A stretch of DNA of 64,000 bases from Kibdelosporangium sp. MJ126-NF4 (GTDB lineage: Bacteria > Actinomycetota > Actinomycetes > Mycobacteriales > Pseudonocardiaceae). The stretch is taken from contig NZ_CDME01000002.1 of NCBI RefSeq assembly GCF_000826545.1, forward strand, positions 1,116,001-1,180,000, given 5' to 3'. The notes under the pieces were generated by a model. That model was not told the DNA's origin, did not search any database, and saw only the letters and a list, made by a program, of their open reading frames with translations. The translations under genes and the position numbers were made by a program. Each line of letters begins with the position of its first letter. Position 1 is the stretch's first letter. Below, one piece after another: positions 49,704 to 58,095 of this stretch.

Positions 49704-50246
49704 ATGGATACGTCAGCTTCTCGCCCGCTGGTGGCGCGGGTTCCGGTGGTGTTCGCCGTGGCCGCGCTCGTGGTGGTGCTGGATCAGGTGTCGAAGTTCT
49801 GGGCCGAGTCGGCGTTGCCGGGGCGTGCGCCGGTGCCGGTGTTGGGTGAGTTCCTGCGGTTGCGGTTGTTGTACAACTCGGGTGCGGCGTTCTCCATCGG
49901 GGCGGGGGCGACGTGGATCTTCACGATCATCACGGCGGTCGCGGTGGTGGTGCTGGTCCGGTTTGTGCTCAAGCCCGCGTCCGCGGTGCAGGCGGTGGCG
50001 TTGTCGCTGCTGCTGGGCGGCGCGGTGACGCATCTGCTGGACCGGTTGTTCCGTGCGCCGGGGTTCGCGCGGGGGCACGTGGTGGACTTCATCGACTACA
50101 ACGGGTGGTTCGTGGGCAACGTCGCGGATATCGCGTTGTTCTGCGGCGCGGTGTTGTTGCTGGTCCCGGCGTTGTTCGCGCGTGAGGACCGCGCGGCTGG
50201 CGGTCTCGAGGGCGATAAACCTGAGGGCGACAACGCCGGGAAGTAG
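49704..50246 (+). CDS. lspA: Lipoprotein signal peptidase (signal peptidase II)
   Basis: A 180-residue membrane aspartyl protease that removes signal peptides from prolipoproteins. Four helices are visible. The catalytic aspartates lie in HVVDFIDYNGW and GNVADIALFCG, and NSGAAFSIG and the TKFWAE-like QVSKFWAE stretch are family motifs. The length is normal. The gene is outside the usual ileS/rluD setting, so it may be a second copy. Confidence 0.93.
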   Translation: MDTSASRPLVARVPVVFAVAALVVVLDQVSKFWAESALPGRAPVPVLGEFLRLRLLYNSGAAFSIGAGATWIFTIITAVAVVVLVRFVLKPASAVQAVALSLLLGGAVTHLLDRLFRAPGFARGHVVDFIDYNGWFVGNVADIALFCGAVLLLVPALFAREDRAAGGLEGDKPEGDNAGK

Positions 50247-50257
50247 CGTTCCGGCGG

Positions 50258-50629
50258 TCAGTGCGTGGGCTGGTGTCCTGGGAGGTGTCGCTGGGCGGCC
50301 TGGAGGGTGTCGCCGGGGTGGCTGTTGAACGCGATCGCCGCGTTCGGGGCGTGCCGGTGGACGAGGTTGACGAGGTGTTCGAACAGTTCCAGTTCGTGGT
50401 CGGGTTTGCGGATCCCGGCGCCGATGAGCACCACGTCCCAGTCGCGTTCGGTCAGTACCGGGACCACGATGGGGTCGGCGGGTTGGCCGGGGGCCACCAG
50501 TGCCATGCCGGTGTCGATGCCGAGGGCGGTGAACTCGGCGAACTGTGTGTCCATGGCGGCGAGGATCGCGGTGGCGTCCACTCCGGGTACGGCGGTGGGG
50601 TCGAATCCGATGACCAGCACGTGCGGCAT
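50258..50629 (-). CDS. Hypothetical protein
   Basis: A 123-residue soluble protein of no family I recognise. It starts PHVLVIGFDPTAVPGVD and contains DWDVVLIGAGIRKPDHELEL followed by FEHLVNLVHRHAPNA, alternating strands and helices that suggest a small Rossmann-like or flavodoxin-like fold. ATG 50629 is used; ATG 50638 is possible. It is divergent from the MFS gene and converges on lspA. Confidence 0.7.
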   Translation of the reverse strand: MPHVLVIGFDPTAVPGVDATAILAAMDTQFAEFTALGIDTGMALVAPGQPADPIVVPVLTERDWDVVLIGAGIRKPDHELELFEHLVNLVHRHAPNAAIAFNSHPGDTLQAAQRHLPGHQPTH

Positions 50630-50685
50630 GGTGATCACGGTACTTCTCCCCCGTGGGTGCGGTGCGGCAGGCTGGGGCGGTGGTC

Positions 50686-51882
50686 ATGCGGCGGGGTGTG
50701 ACGATCGCGTTGATCGTGTTGTGTCAGAGTTCGCAGGCGCTGGTCACCGGTGGTCTGGCGTTGTTTCTGCCGTTGATCCGGCACGATCTGGGGTTGAGTT
50801 TCGCGCAGGGTGGGTCGTTGGCGGCGGCGTCGACGTTGACCTACGCGCTGATGCAGGTGCCGGTGGGGGTGCTGGCCGACCGGGTGGACCCGCGGAAGCT
50901 GTTTCTGGCCGGGTTGCTGGGGGTGAATGTTCTCGCGTGCGGGTTCGCGGTGATCGACTCCTATGGCTGGCTGCTGGTCAACCAGGCGGTGTCGGGGGTG
51001 TTGCGGTCGATGGCGTTCGCGCCGGGGTTGATCCTGATCGGACGCCAGTTCTCCTCGGGTAAGCAGGCCACGGCGATGGGGTTGTACGTGGCGGGCGGGT
51101 TCTCGTCGAGCATCGTGCTCAACCTGGCTGGCCCGTTGCTGGTGGGCCCGGTGGGGTGGCAGGGGGTGTTTCTGGTGTGCGCGGGCGTGGGTGTGCTCAC
51201 GCTGGGCGGGTATTGGCTGGTGGGTGGTGCGGGTGACGGGCGGGGCGCGCGGGGGCCGCGTCCGTCGTTGCGGGAGTTGCGGCGGTTGGTGCGGCATCCG
51301 GTGGTGGCGGTGACGTCGGTGATCCAGTTCGTGCGGTTGGCGGCCACGCATGGGGTGGCGATGTGGTTACCGAGTTTTGTGGTGGCGGAGAAGGGTTATT
51401 CGATCCAGACCGCGGGGCTGTTGGTGGCGTTGGGGGCGGCGGTGACGGCGCCGTCGAACATCCTGGGCGGGTATGTGGCCGACCGGACGGGGCGGCCGTT
51501 GGCGGTGGTGGGGGTGTCGTTGACGCTGGTGGCGGTGTCGCTGGGTGGGTTGATGCTGGCGTCGTCGTTGCCGGTGGTGGTGGCGGTGGTGGTGCTGAAC
51601 GCGATGGTCATCCAGTTGTATTTCGGGCCGTTGTTCGCCATTCCGATCCAGTACCTGGGGCGTTCGGTGGCGGGGGCGGTCAGCGGGTTCGGCAATTTCT
51701 GGGCGAATCTGGGTGGGTTCTGCGCGGTGTGGGCGTTGGGGGCGCTCAAGGACGCGACGGGGACGTTCGCCGCTGGTTTCCTGCTGTTGACCGGCTTGTG
51801 TGTGGTGGGTGTGGGCGCGGTGCTGGTGTTGCGGCGTGTCCCGCTGCCCGCTCAGCCGCCGGTCAGTACGCCCAGCAGGTGA
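50686..51882 (+). CDS. MFS transporter
   Basis: A 398-residue, 12-helix major facilitator. GVLADRVDPRKL is motif A after helix 2, with a second copy GGYVADRTGRPL after helix 8, and ATAMGLYVAGGFSSS is the helix 5 region. Its similarity is to the sugar-phosphate/nitrate-type MFS group more than to drug exporters. It converges on the sugar catabolic operon (31-base overlap with the aldolase gene), so it could bring in that operon's substrate, but this is inference. Confidence 0.87.
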   Translation: MRRGVTIALIVLCQSSQALVTGGLALFLPLIRHDLGLSFAQGGSLAAASTLTYALMQVPVGVLADRVDPRKLFLAGLLGVNVLACGFAVIDSYGWLLVNQAVSGVLRSMAFAPGLILIGRQFSSGKQATAMGLYVAGGFSSSIVLNLAGPLLVGPVGWQGVFLVCAGVGVLTLGGYWLVGGAGDGRGARGPRPSLRELRRLVRHPVVAVTSVIQFVRLAATHGVAMWLPSFVVAEKGYSIQTAGLLVALGAAVTAPSNILGGYVADRTGRPLAVVGVSLTLVAVSLGGLMLASSLPVVVAVVVLNAMVIQLYFGPLFAIPIQYLGRSVAGAVSGFGNFWANLGGFCAVWALGALKDATGTFAAGFLLLTGLCVVGVGAVLVLRRVPLPAQPPVSTPSR

Positions 51883-52679
51883 GCCACGGTCTGGGCGATG
51901 GCGTCGCGGGCGGGTGCGAGGTATGTGCGCGGGTCGGACTTGGTCAGGTCGGCGGTCTGGATGCGGTGGGTGAAGGCGACGTTGAGCGCCGTCCCGATGT
52001 TGATTTTCACCATGCCGTGTTTGACCGCGGCCCGCAGTTGTTCGTCGGGTACGCCGGAGGAGCCGTGCAGCACCAGCGGGACGTCGACGGCGTCGCGCAG
52101 GCGGGAGATCAGGTCGAGGTCGAGGGCGGCGGTGCGGGTGGTCATCGCGTGTGAGCTGCCGACGGCGACGGCGAGCGCGTCGACGCCGGTGTCGGCGACG
52201 AACCGGGCGGCGTCGTGGGGGTCGGTGCGGACGCCGGGTGCGTGGGCGCCGTCCTTGCCGCCGACTTCGCCGAGTTCGGCTTCCACCCACAGTCCGGCGC
52301 GGTGTGCCCACTGCACGGCGCGGCGGGTGGTGTCGACGTTGTCGGTGTAGGGCTGGGCGGAGGCGTCGACCATGACGGAGGCGAATCCGGCGTCGGCGGC
52401 TTGGCGCAGCAGCAGTTCGTCGTCGATGTGGTCCAGGTGCAGTGCCACCGGTACGGAGGACTCGGCCGCGACGGCGGCGGCGGCGCGGGCGATGGGCAGC
52501 AGGTGGCCGCCGTGGAAGCGCACGCAGTTCTGGCTGATCTGCAGCAGGACCGGTTTGCCCGCGGCTTCGGCGCCGGCGACGACGCCTTCGGCGTGTTCCA
52601 GGGTGATCACGTTGAACGCGCCGACACCGGTGCCGGTGCGGGTGGCTTCTTCGACGATCGCGCTCGTCGGTAGCAGCAT
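51852..52679 (-). CDS. Class II ketose-bisphosphate aldolase
   Basis: The 275-residue zinc aldolase has HLDHIDD (catalytic Asp83, zinc His84), GSSHAM (His177) and LHGSSGV (His205), plus the FNVITLEHAEGVV start. It cleaves fructose- or tagatose-1,6-bisphosphate to glyceraldehyde-3-phosphate and dihydroxyacetone phosphate; with the PfkB kinase and SIS isomerase before it, tagatose-1,6-bisphosphate is plausible. Its ATG overlaps the kinase stop (TGATG). Last gene of the four-gene operon. Confidence 0.9.
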   Translation of the reverse strand: MLLPTSAIVEEATRTGTGVGAFNVITLEHAEGVVAGAEAAGKPVLLQISQNCVRFHGGHLLPIARAAAAVAAESSVPVALHLDHIDDELLLRQAADAGFASVMVDASAQPYTDNVDTTRRAVQWAHRAGLWVEAELGEVGGKDGAHAPGVRTDPHDAARFVADTGVDALAVAVGSSHAMTTRTAALDLDLISRLRDAVDVPLVLHGSSGVPDEQLRAAVKHGMVKINIGTALNVAFTHRIQTADLTKSDPRTYLAPARDAIAQTVAHLLGVLTGG

Positions 52680-53557
52680 CAGCTTTCCTCCACAGTCACC
52701 ACGCCGGTGAACGTCTGGTATGCCACCGGGTCATAGGAGCCCGCGACCGGGCTGAGCACGGCGGCCGCGGACAGGGCGACCGCGTCGGCGAGCATGTCGG
52801 GCCAGGTGTGCTGGTGGGCCAGGCCGTGGGCCAGTGCGGCGGTGAAGGCGTCGCCCGCGCCGGTCGGGTTGCCTGTCAGTGCGGTGGGTGGCCGGGCGCG
52901 CCACGCCCGGCCGGGGGTGGCCAGCAGGGCGCCGTCCGCGCCGAGGGTCGCGGCGACGGGCACGCCCAGGTGGTGGCAGTCGGCGGGCAGGTCGGGGGTG
53001 CGGCCCAGCAGTCGGGTCAGTTCGTCGAGGTTGGGTTTGACCAGCGCGGGCCGTGCGGTCAGGCCGTGGCGCAGTGGGTCGCCGTCGGTGTCCAGGATGA
53101 CCGGTGCGGGGCTGCGGGTGATCAGTCGCGCGTAGGTGTCGTCGGGCAGGCCGGGGGGCAGGCTGCCGGACAGGACCACGACGTGGGCGTCGGCGGCGAG
53201 GTGGTCGAACCGGTCCAGCAGCGCGGTCCACTCCCCTGGGCTGATGACCGGCCCGGGTTCGTTGAACAGGGTGGTGTCGTTGGTCTGGTCGGGCACGATG
53301 GTGACGGTGCGGCGGCTGTGCGCGGTGATCGGCACGAACTGGGCCCATGGCATGGTCAGCCGGGTGGCCAGGTCCGGTCCGGCGAACCCGGTCGCGGTCA
53401 CCGGTTGCGCGCGTTGGGCCAGGATCTCGGCGACGTTGACGCCTTTGCCGCCGGGTCGGGTGTGCACGTCGCGTACCCGGTGGGTGTGGCCGGGGCGCAG
53501 GTGGTCGACCTGGTAGGTGACGTCCAGTGCGGCGTTGAGGGTGACGGTGAGGATCAC
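52679..53557 (-). CDS. PfkB family kinase (1-phosphofructokinase / tagatose-6-phosphate kinase type)
   Basis: A 292-residue ribokinase-superfamily enzyme of the LacC/FruK branch: ILTVTLNAALDVTYQVD at the start, RPGGKGVNVAEIL (substrate site) and NPTGAGDAFTAALAHG (ATP site and catalytic Asp). It would phosphorylate fructose-1-phosphate or tagatose-6-phosphate to the bisphosphate used by the adjacent aldolase. GTG 53557 overlaps the ROK gene stop. Confidence 0.9.
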   Translation of the reverse strand: MILTVTLNAALDVTYQVDHLRPGHTHRVRDVHTRPGGKGVNVAEILAQRAQPVTATGFAGPDLATRLTMPWAQFVPITAHSRRTVTIVPDQTNDTTLFNEPGPVISPGEWTALLDRFDHLAADAHVVVLSGSLPPGLPDDTYARLITRSPAPVILDTDGDPLRHGLTARPALVKPNLDELTRLLGRTPDLPADCHHLGVPVAATLGADGALLATPGRAWRARPPTALTGNPTGAGDAFTAALAHGLAHQHTWPDMLADAVALSAAAVLSPVAGSYDPVAYQTFTGVVTVEES

Positions 53558-54423
53558 AGCAGTCCCCAGGCGCAGATCGCGGCGCCGAGCCGTCCGGCGG
53601 TGGCGCCCAACTCGGCGCGGACCAGGCGCGGTGGGGTGCGCCAGGTCAGCCGGTCGGCCAGCTGGGCGCGCAGCGGGCCGAGCAGGGTGTCGCCCGCTTC
53701 GGCGAGGCCGCCGCCGAGCACGATCAGGGTGGGGTCGAGCAGCATCGTGTACGTGGTGAGGGCGAAGCCGAGCGCGGACACCGCGTCGTCGAGTACGGCA
53801 CGGGCGTGTGGGTCGGTGTCCGCGCGGGCGATGACGTCGGCGGCGGACAGCGTCGGGTCGCCGTAGCGGCGGGCCACGGCGGCGGCTGAGGCGTAGGTCT
53901 CCAGGCAGCCGCGTTGGCCGCACGCGCATTGTTCGTCGCCGACGGGCACGGGTGCGTGTCCGATCTCCCCGGCCATTCCGTCGGCGCCGCGGTAGGGCGC
54001 GCCGCCGGTGAACACGGTGCCCGCGATGCCGGTGCCGATCGGGAGGAACAGGAAGTCGGGCACGCCGCGGGCCGCGCCGTACTCGTGTTCGGCGATGGCC
54101 CCGGCGCGCACGTCGTGGGTGACCGCCACCGGCACCCCCAGTCGGTCGGTGGCGATGTCGCGCAGCGGCAGGTCGCGCCAGCCGAGGTTGGTGGAGTAGC
54201 GGGCGATACCGGCGAGGTCGTCGACGATGCCCGGTACGGCCAGCCCAACCGCTTGTGGTGTGCCCGCGGCGGTGGCCAGGTCCGCGGCGAACGCGAGGAT
54301 CCCGTCGACGGTGTCGGGTTGGCGTGGGGTCGGGCGCTGTTCGACGGCGCGGGTGCTGCCGTCACGGTCGACGACCGCGCCTTTCATCAGGGTGCCGCCG
54401 ACGTCCAGTGCGACGACACTCAC
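53554..54423 (-). CDS. ROK family sugar kinase
   Basis: A 289-residue ROK kinase: VALDVGGTLMKGAVV is the phosphate-1 ATP motif, GEIGHAPV and CACGQRGCLETYAS form the zinc-binding loop with all cysteines present. ROK kinases of this form phosphorylate glucose, N-acetylglucosamine, N-acetylmannosamine or similar. In this operon a hexosamine is a likely substrate. GTG 54423 overlaps the SIS gene stop. Confidence 0.9.
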   Translation of the reverse strand: MSVVALDVGGTLMKGAVVDRDGSTRAVEQRPTPRQPDTVDGILAFAADLATAAGTPQAVGLAVPGIVDDLAGIARYSTNLGWRDLPLRDIATDRLGVPVAVTHDVRAGAIAEHEYGAARGVPDFLFLPIGTGIAGTVFTGGAPYRGADGMAGEIGHAPVPVGDEQCACGQRGCLETYASAAAVARRYGDPTLSAADVIARADTDPHARAVLDDAVSALGFALTTYTMLLDPTLIVLGGGLAEAGDTLLGPLRAQLADRLTWRTPPRLVRAELGATAGRLGAAICAWGLL

Positions 54424-55298
54424 GTCAGGATGACCGAGCGGGTCAGGTTGCGGGGCGTGTCGACGTCCAGGCCGCGTCGTGCGGCGAGGCTGATCGCGAG
54501 CCGGTGCGCGCGGACCAGTTCGGCCAGCGGGTCGAGCAGGGAGACCTCCACGTGCGCGCCGGTGGCGCGGACCTCGTCGAGCAGGCCGTGCGGGGCGTCG
54601 CCGAACACCCACACCAGGGAGGCGATGTCGGCGATGGCGATCGGGCCGTGCCGGTACTCCATGCCGGAGTAGGACTCGGCCCAGGCCTGGGCGGCCTCCC
54701 GGACTTTCAGTGCCGCTTCGTTGGCCAGGCCGAGTGTCCAGCCGGAGCCGAGGAACGTGAACTGTCGGAATCCGTCGGCGTCCTCGGGCAGCGGTACCGA
54801 CAGGGCGCGTTCGGCGTGGGCGGGCAGCGCGGACACGTCTTCGCCGAGGTGTGCGCGAAGCAGCGTGAGCAATGTCGTCGGAAACCGGGTTTGGACAACC
54901 GACTGCTCATCGGCGAACTCGAGGGTGAGCACATCGTCGGCCAGATCGCGCAGTGGGCTGCCGGGCACCGCGGTGATGGCCGCGGTTTTGGAGACGTGGC
55001 CGATCTGGGACAACGCGCGCAGGATCTCGGTGGTGGTGCCGGACCGGGAGATCGCCATGACCCGGTCGTAGCGGCGGGTGAGGGGGAACTCGGACGCGGT
55101 GAACGCGTCGGTTTCGCCCTGGCCCGCGGTTTCCCGCAGCACGGCGTAGGCCTGTGCGACGAACCATGACGTGCCGCAGCCGATCACCGCCACCCGCTCG
55201 CCCGGCTGCGGCAACCCGGCCGGTGTGCCCGCGGCCACCTCGATGGCCGTGCGCCAGCAGGCGGGCTGGCTGGCGATCTCCTCCGACGCGTGACTCAT
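54420..55298 (-). CDS. SIS domain sugar isomerase/deaminase (AgaS/GlmS-isomerase-like)
   Basis: The 292-residue protein has two SIS domains. VAVIGCGTSWFVAQAYAVL and MAISRSGTTTEILRAL are in the first; FLGSGWTLGLANEAALK and EYRHGPIAI in the second, as in the isomerase half of GlmS and in AgaS. It lacks the amidotransferase half, so a catabolic deaminase/isomerase role on an amino-sugar phosphate is likely. First gene of the operon; ATG 55298 after CGAGG. Confidence 0.88.
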   Translation of the reverse strand: MSHASEEIASQPACWRTAIEVAAGTPAGLPQPGERVAVIGCGTSWFVAQAYAVLRETAGQGETDAFTASEFPLTRRYDRVMAISRSGTTTEILRALSQIGHVSKTAAITAVPGSPLRDLADDVLTLEFADEQSVVQTRFPTTLLTLLRAHLGEDVSALPAHAERALSVPLPEDADGFRQFTFLGSGWTLGLANEAALKVREAAQAWAESYSGMEYRHGPIAIADIASLVWVFGDAPHGLLDEVRATGAHVEVSLLDPLAELVRAHRLAISLAARRGLDVDTPRNLTRSVILT

Positions 55299-55489
55299 AG
55301 GACCTCGATACCGTCGCGATGACAAATGATGAGCGTTTCTGCTTCATACTAGGTCAGAGCATGCAGCTTCACGCAAGACTGGGCGTGGTTGTTGGCGTTC
55401 GGCGTGAATAACTGTGACGATCTGCACCGATTCGGGTCCAGCCGGTCCTGAGAGCGGATCCAGAAGTGGATCCAGACAGGGGAGGAACG
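55299..55489. promoter_or_regulatory. Divergent control region of the amino-sugar operon
   Basis: The 191-base gap between the SIS gene and the DeoR gene is more AT-rich than its surroundings. It holds ATGA...TCAT at 55326-55347 around GCGTTTCTGC, and a repeated GGATCCAG (55456 and 55468 region). DeoR operators are likely here, but none is decisive by eye. Confidence 0.35.
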
Positions 55490-56275
55490 ATGGCGTCGCA
55501 CGAGCGGTGGAACGCCTTGCTGGAGATCATCGCTCGGGACGGGCGCCTGGACGTCGAGACCGCCGCGCAGGAACTGGACGTGTCCACCGCGACCATCCGC
55601 CGCGACCTCGACCGCCTCGCCCAGCAGCAGATGGTCACCCGCACCCGCGGCGGAGCCACCGCCAACAACGTCTCCTACGACCTGCCGCTGCGCTACAAGA
55701 CCGCGCGGCACGCCACCGAGAAGGACCGCATCGCCCGCGCCGCCTCGGCGCTGATCCGCCCCGGTGGCGTCGTGGGCCTCAACGGCGGGACCACCACCAC
55801 CGAGGTCGCCCGCTCGCTGGCCACCCGCGCGGACCTGCACGCCGCGGGCGGCGAGGCGGCGCTGACCGTCGTGACCAACGCGCTCAACATCGCCAACGAG
55901 CTCACCGTCCGTCAGCACGTCAAGATCGTCGTCACCGGCGGTGTCGTGCGGCCCCAGTCCTACGAGCTGACCGGGCCGTTGGGCACGCTCGTGCTCGAAC
56001 AGCTCACCCTCGACCACCTGTTCCTCGGTGTCGACGCCATCAGCGCCACCGCGGGCGCCACCGCCTACAACGAGGGCGAGGCCAGCATCAACCAGCTGAT
56101 GGTCGCCCGCGCCCGCCAGGTCATCGTGGTCGCCGACTCCTCCAAGCTCGGTCGGCACGCCTTCGCCCGCATCTGCGAGATCCGCCAGGTCGACGTCCTG
56201 ATCACCGACTCCGGCGCCGAGTCGAGCGTGGCCGCCGAATTCACCGACGCGGGTGTCCAGGTCATCCAGGCCTGA
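55490..56275 (+). CDS. DeoR family transcriptional regulator
   Basis: A 261-residue sugar-responsive regulator: N-terminal HTH (LDVSTATIRRDLDRLAQQQ) and a C-terminal sugar-phosphate sensor related to ribose-5-phosphate isomerase (GGVVGLNGGTTTTEVARSL, then VVVADSSKLGRHAFA). AgaR, GatR and FruR-like members control tagatose, galactitol or fructose pathways. It is divergent from the SIS/ROK/PfkB/aldolase operon, which it probably represses. ATG 55490 has GGGGAGG upstream. Confidence 0.92.
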   Translation: MASHERWNALLEIIARDGRLDVETAAQELDVSTATIRRDLDRLAQQQMVTRTRGGATANNVSYDLPLRYKTARHATEKDRIARAASALIRPGGVVGLNGGTTTTEVARSLATRADLHAAGGEAALTVVTNALNIANELTVRQHVKIVVTGGVVRPQSYELTGPLGTLVLEQLTLDHLFLGVDAISATAGATAYNEGEASINQLMVARARQVIVVADSSKLGRHAFARICEIRQVDVLITDSGAESSVAAEFTDAGVQVIQA

Positions 56276-56291
56276 CGCCGACAATGCCAGG

Positions 56292-57097
56292 ATGAGCCGT
56301 GCGAGAGTGGTCCGTGTGCTGATCGCGCTCGCCGCGGTGCTCGTGTTGTTGTTCGGCCTGGTGTGGCTGTTTCAGCGCTCCCTGATCTACCTGCCCAACA
56401 GTGACCCCGTCCCGCCCGCGGGCCAGGTGCTGCCCGGCGCGCAGGACGTGGTGCTGCGCACCGACGACGGCCTGGACCTCGGCGCCTGGCTCGTGCCGCC
56501 CACCCAGCCCGGCCCTTACGCCGTCGTGCTCGTCGCCCCCGGCAACGCGGGCAACCGCGCCGACCGCGCGCCACTGGCCGCCGCGCTGGCCGCCCGGGCA
56601 TGGCCGTGCTGCTCGTGGACTACCGCGGCTACGGCGGCAACCCCGGCAGCCCCAGCGAGGACGGCCTGGCCCGCGACATCCGCGCCGCGCACCGGCTGCT
56701 CACCGACACCCTGGGCGTCCCGTCCACGCAGCTGGTCTACTACGGCGAAAGCCTCGGCGCCGCCGTGGTCACCGAACTGGCCGCCGAGCACCCGCCCGCC
56801 GCGCTGATCCTGCGCTCGCCCTTCACCGACCTCGCCGCCGCGGGCGGTGAGCACTACCCGTTCCTGCCGGTCCGGCTGCTGCTGCGCGACACGTTCCCGC
56901 TCGCCGAGACCATCACCCGGGTACGGGCCCCGGTCACCGTCGTGCTCGGCACCGCCGACACCGTCATCCCGCCCGAGCAGAGCCGCGCGGTCGCCCACGC
57001 GGGCCACGCCCGCCTGGTCGAGATCCCCGGCGCCGACCACAACGACCAGGCCCTGCTCGACAGCCCGGCCCTCATCGACGCCATCACGACCAGGTGA
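56292..57097 (+). pseudogene. Membrane-anchored alpha/beta hydrolase, broken by a -1 frameshift
   Basis: Two frames make one BEM46/S33-like hydrolase. The first has an N-terminal membrane helix (VLIALAAVLVLLFGLVWLF) and VVLVAPGNAGNRADR. The second, from about 56597, has MAVLLVDYRGYGGNPGSP, the nucleophile elbow YYGESLGAAV, the aspartate in VLGTADTVIPPE and the histidine in PGADHNDQ. The break is in CCCGGGCATG (56593-56602); one extra G would restore AARGMAVLLVD. Disabled gene or sequencing error. Confidence 0.87.
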
Positions 57098-57176
57098 GCG
57101 CGACAGACCAGCACCTGACGTGATCGTGATCCAGCCCTGGTCGAAGGCCCACCATCCGCGTGTACCGTTCCCCTTC

Positions 57177-58079
57177 GTGGCCATTGACCTGCGGCAATTT
57201 CGCTATTTCATCGCTGTCGCAGAAGAAGGCAACTTCACCAGGGCGGCCGGGCGGCTCAGGATCGCTCAGCCGTCCCTTTCCCGGCAGGTCCAGCTCCTCG
57301 AACGAGAACTCGGCCTTCAGCTGCTGACCCGGCATCCGCACGGGGTCACCCCGAGCCGGGCGGGCGCCGATTTCCTGGTCCGTGCGCGTGCCGCGGTGGC
57401 AGCCTTCGACGACGCGGTCACCGCGGCCAAGTTCACCGCGGAAGGCAGGAACGGTCACCTCACGATCGGTTTCCTGGTGGCCGCCGCACTCGACTACGCG
57501 CCGATCATCCTGCAGCAGTTCCGTCGGCGCTTTCCCGACATCACGGTCGATGTCCGGGAATTCGATTTCACCGACACCTCCGCCGGTCTCGCCGACGAGG
57601 CCACGGACGCCGCGTTCCTCCGGCGGCCCCATGACGGCGCCGTCGGCCTCGACCACCTCGTGCTGGCACAGGAGGGCCTGGTCGCCGCGGTACCGGTCGA
57701 TCACCGGCTCGCCAGGCAACGCCAGGTCAGCGTCGAGGACCTGCTCACCGAACCGCTCATCGCCTCGCCCGTCAGCGGATCGTGGCGGGATTTCTGGCTG
57801 TTCACCGACCGGCGAGCCGGTACCCCGGCGCTCATCGGCGCCGAGGCCAGCACGTTCGAAAGTGAGTTGCAGGCCGCTGCGGCCGGCCGTGGCGTCAGCA
57901 TCACCACCGAGGGCGCGCGCCGCTTCTACAATCGCCCGGACCTGACGTTCGTCGACATCAGTGACGCTCCGGCGTCCACCATCGCCCTTGCCTGGCGCTC
58001 GGACAACACCTCCCCAGCCCTGCGGCACTTCCTGGCCGTGGCCAAGGAGGCGGTCGCGGACACCGCGCACCGGCAGTAA
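57177..58079 (+). CDS. LysR family transcriptional regulator
   Basis: A 300-residue LysR protein: LRQFRYFIAVAEEGNFTRAA helix-turn-helix region with RIAQPSLSRQVQLLE, and a C-terminal periplasmic-binding-like effector domain (HLTIGFLVAAALDYAPI). GTG 57177 is the first codon before the family N-terminus. LysR genes usually regulate a divergent neighbour; here the upstream gene is a broken hydrolase on the same strand and the MFS exporter converges, so the target is unclear. Confidence 0.9.
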   Translation: MAIDLRQFRYFIAVAEEGNFTRAAGRLRIAQPSLSRQVQLLERELGLQLLTRHPHGVTPSRAGADFLVRARAAVAAFDDAVTAAKFTAEGRNGHLTIGFLVAAALDYAPIILQQFRRRFPDITVDVREFDFTDTSAGLADEATDAAFLRRPHDGAVGLDHLVLAQEGLVAAVPVDHRLARQRQVSVEDLLTEPLIASPVSGSWRDFWLFTDRRAGTPALIGAEASTFESELQAAAAGRGVSITTEGARRFYNRPDLTFVDISDAPASTIALAWRSDNTSPALRHFLAVAKEAVADTAHRQ

Positions 58080-58095
58080 GGGTGCTCGGTGATCA

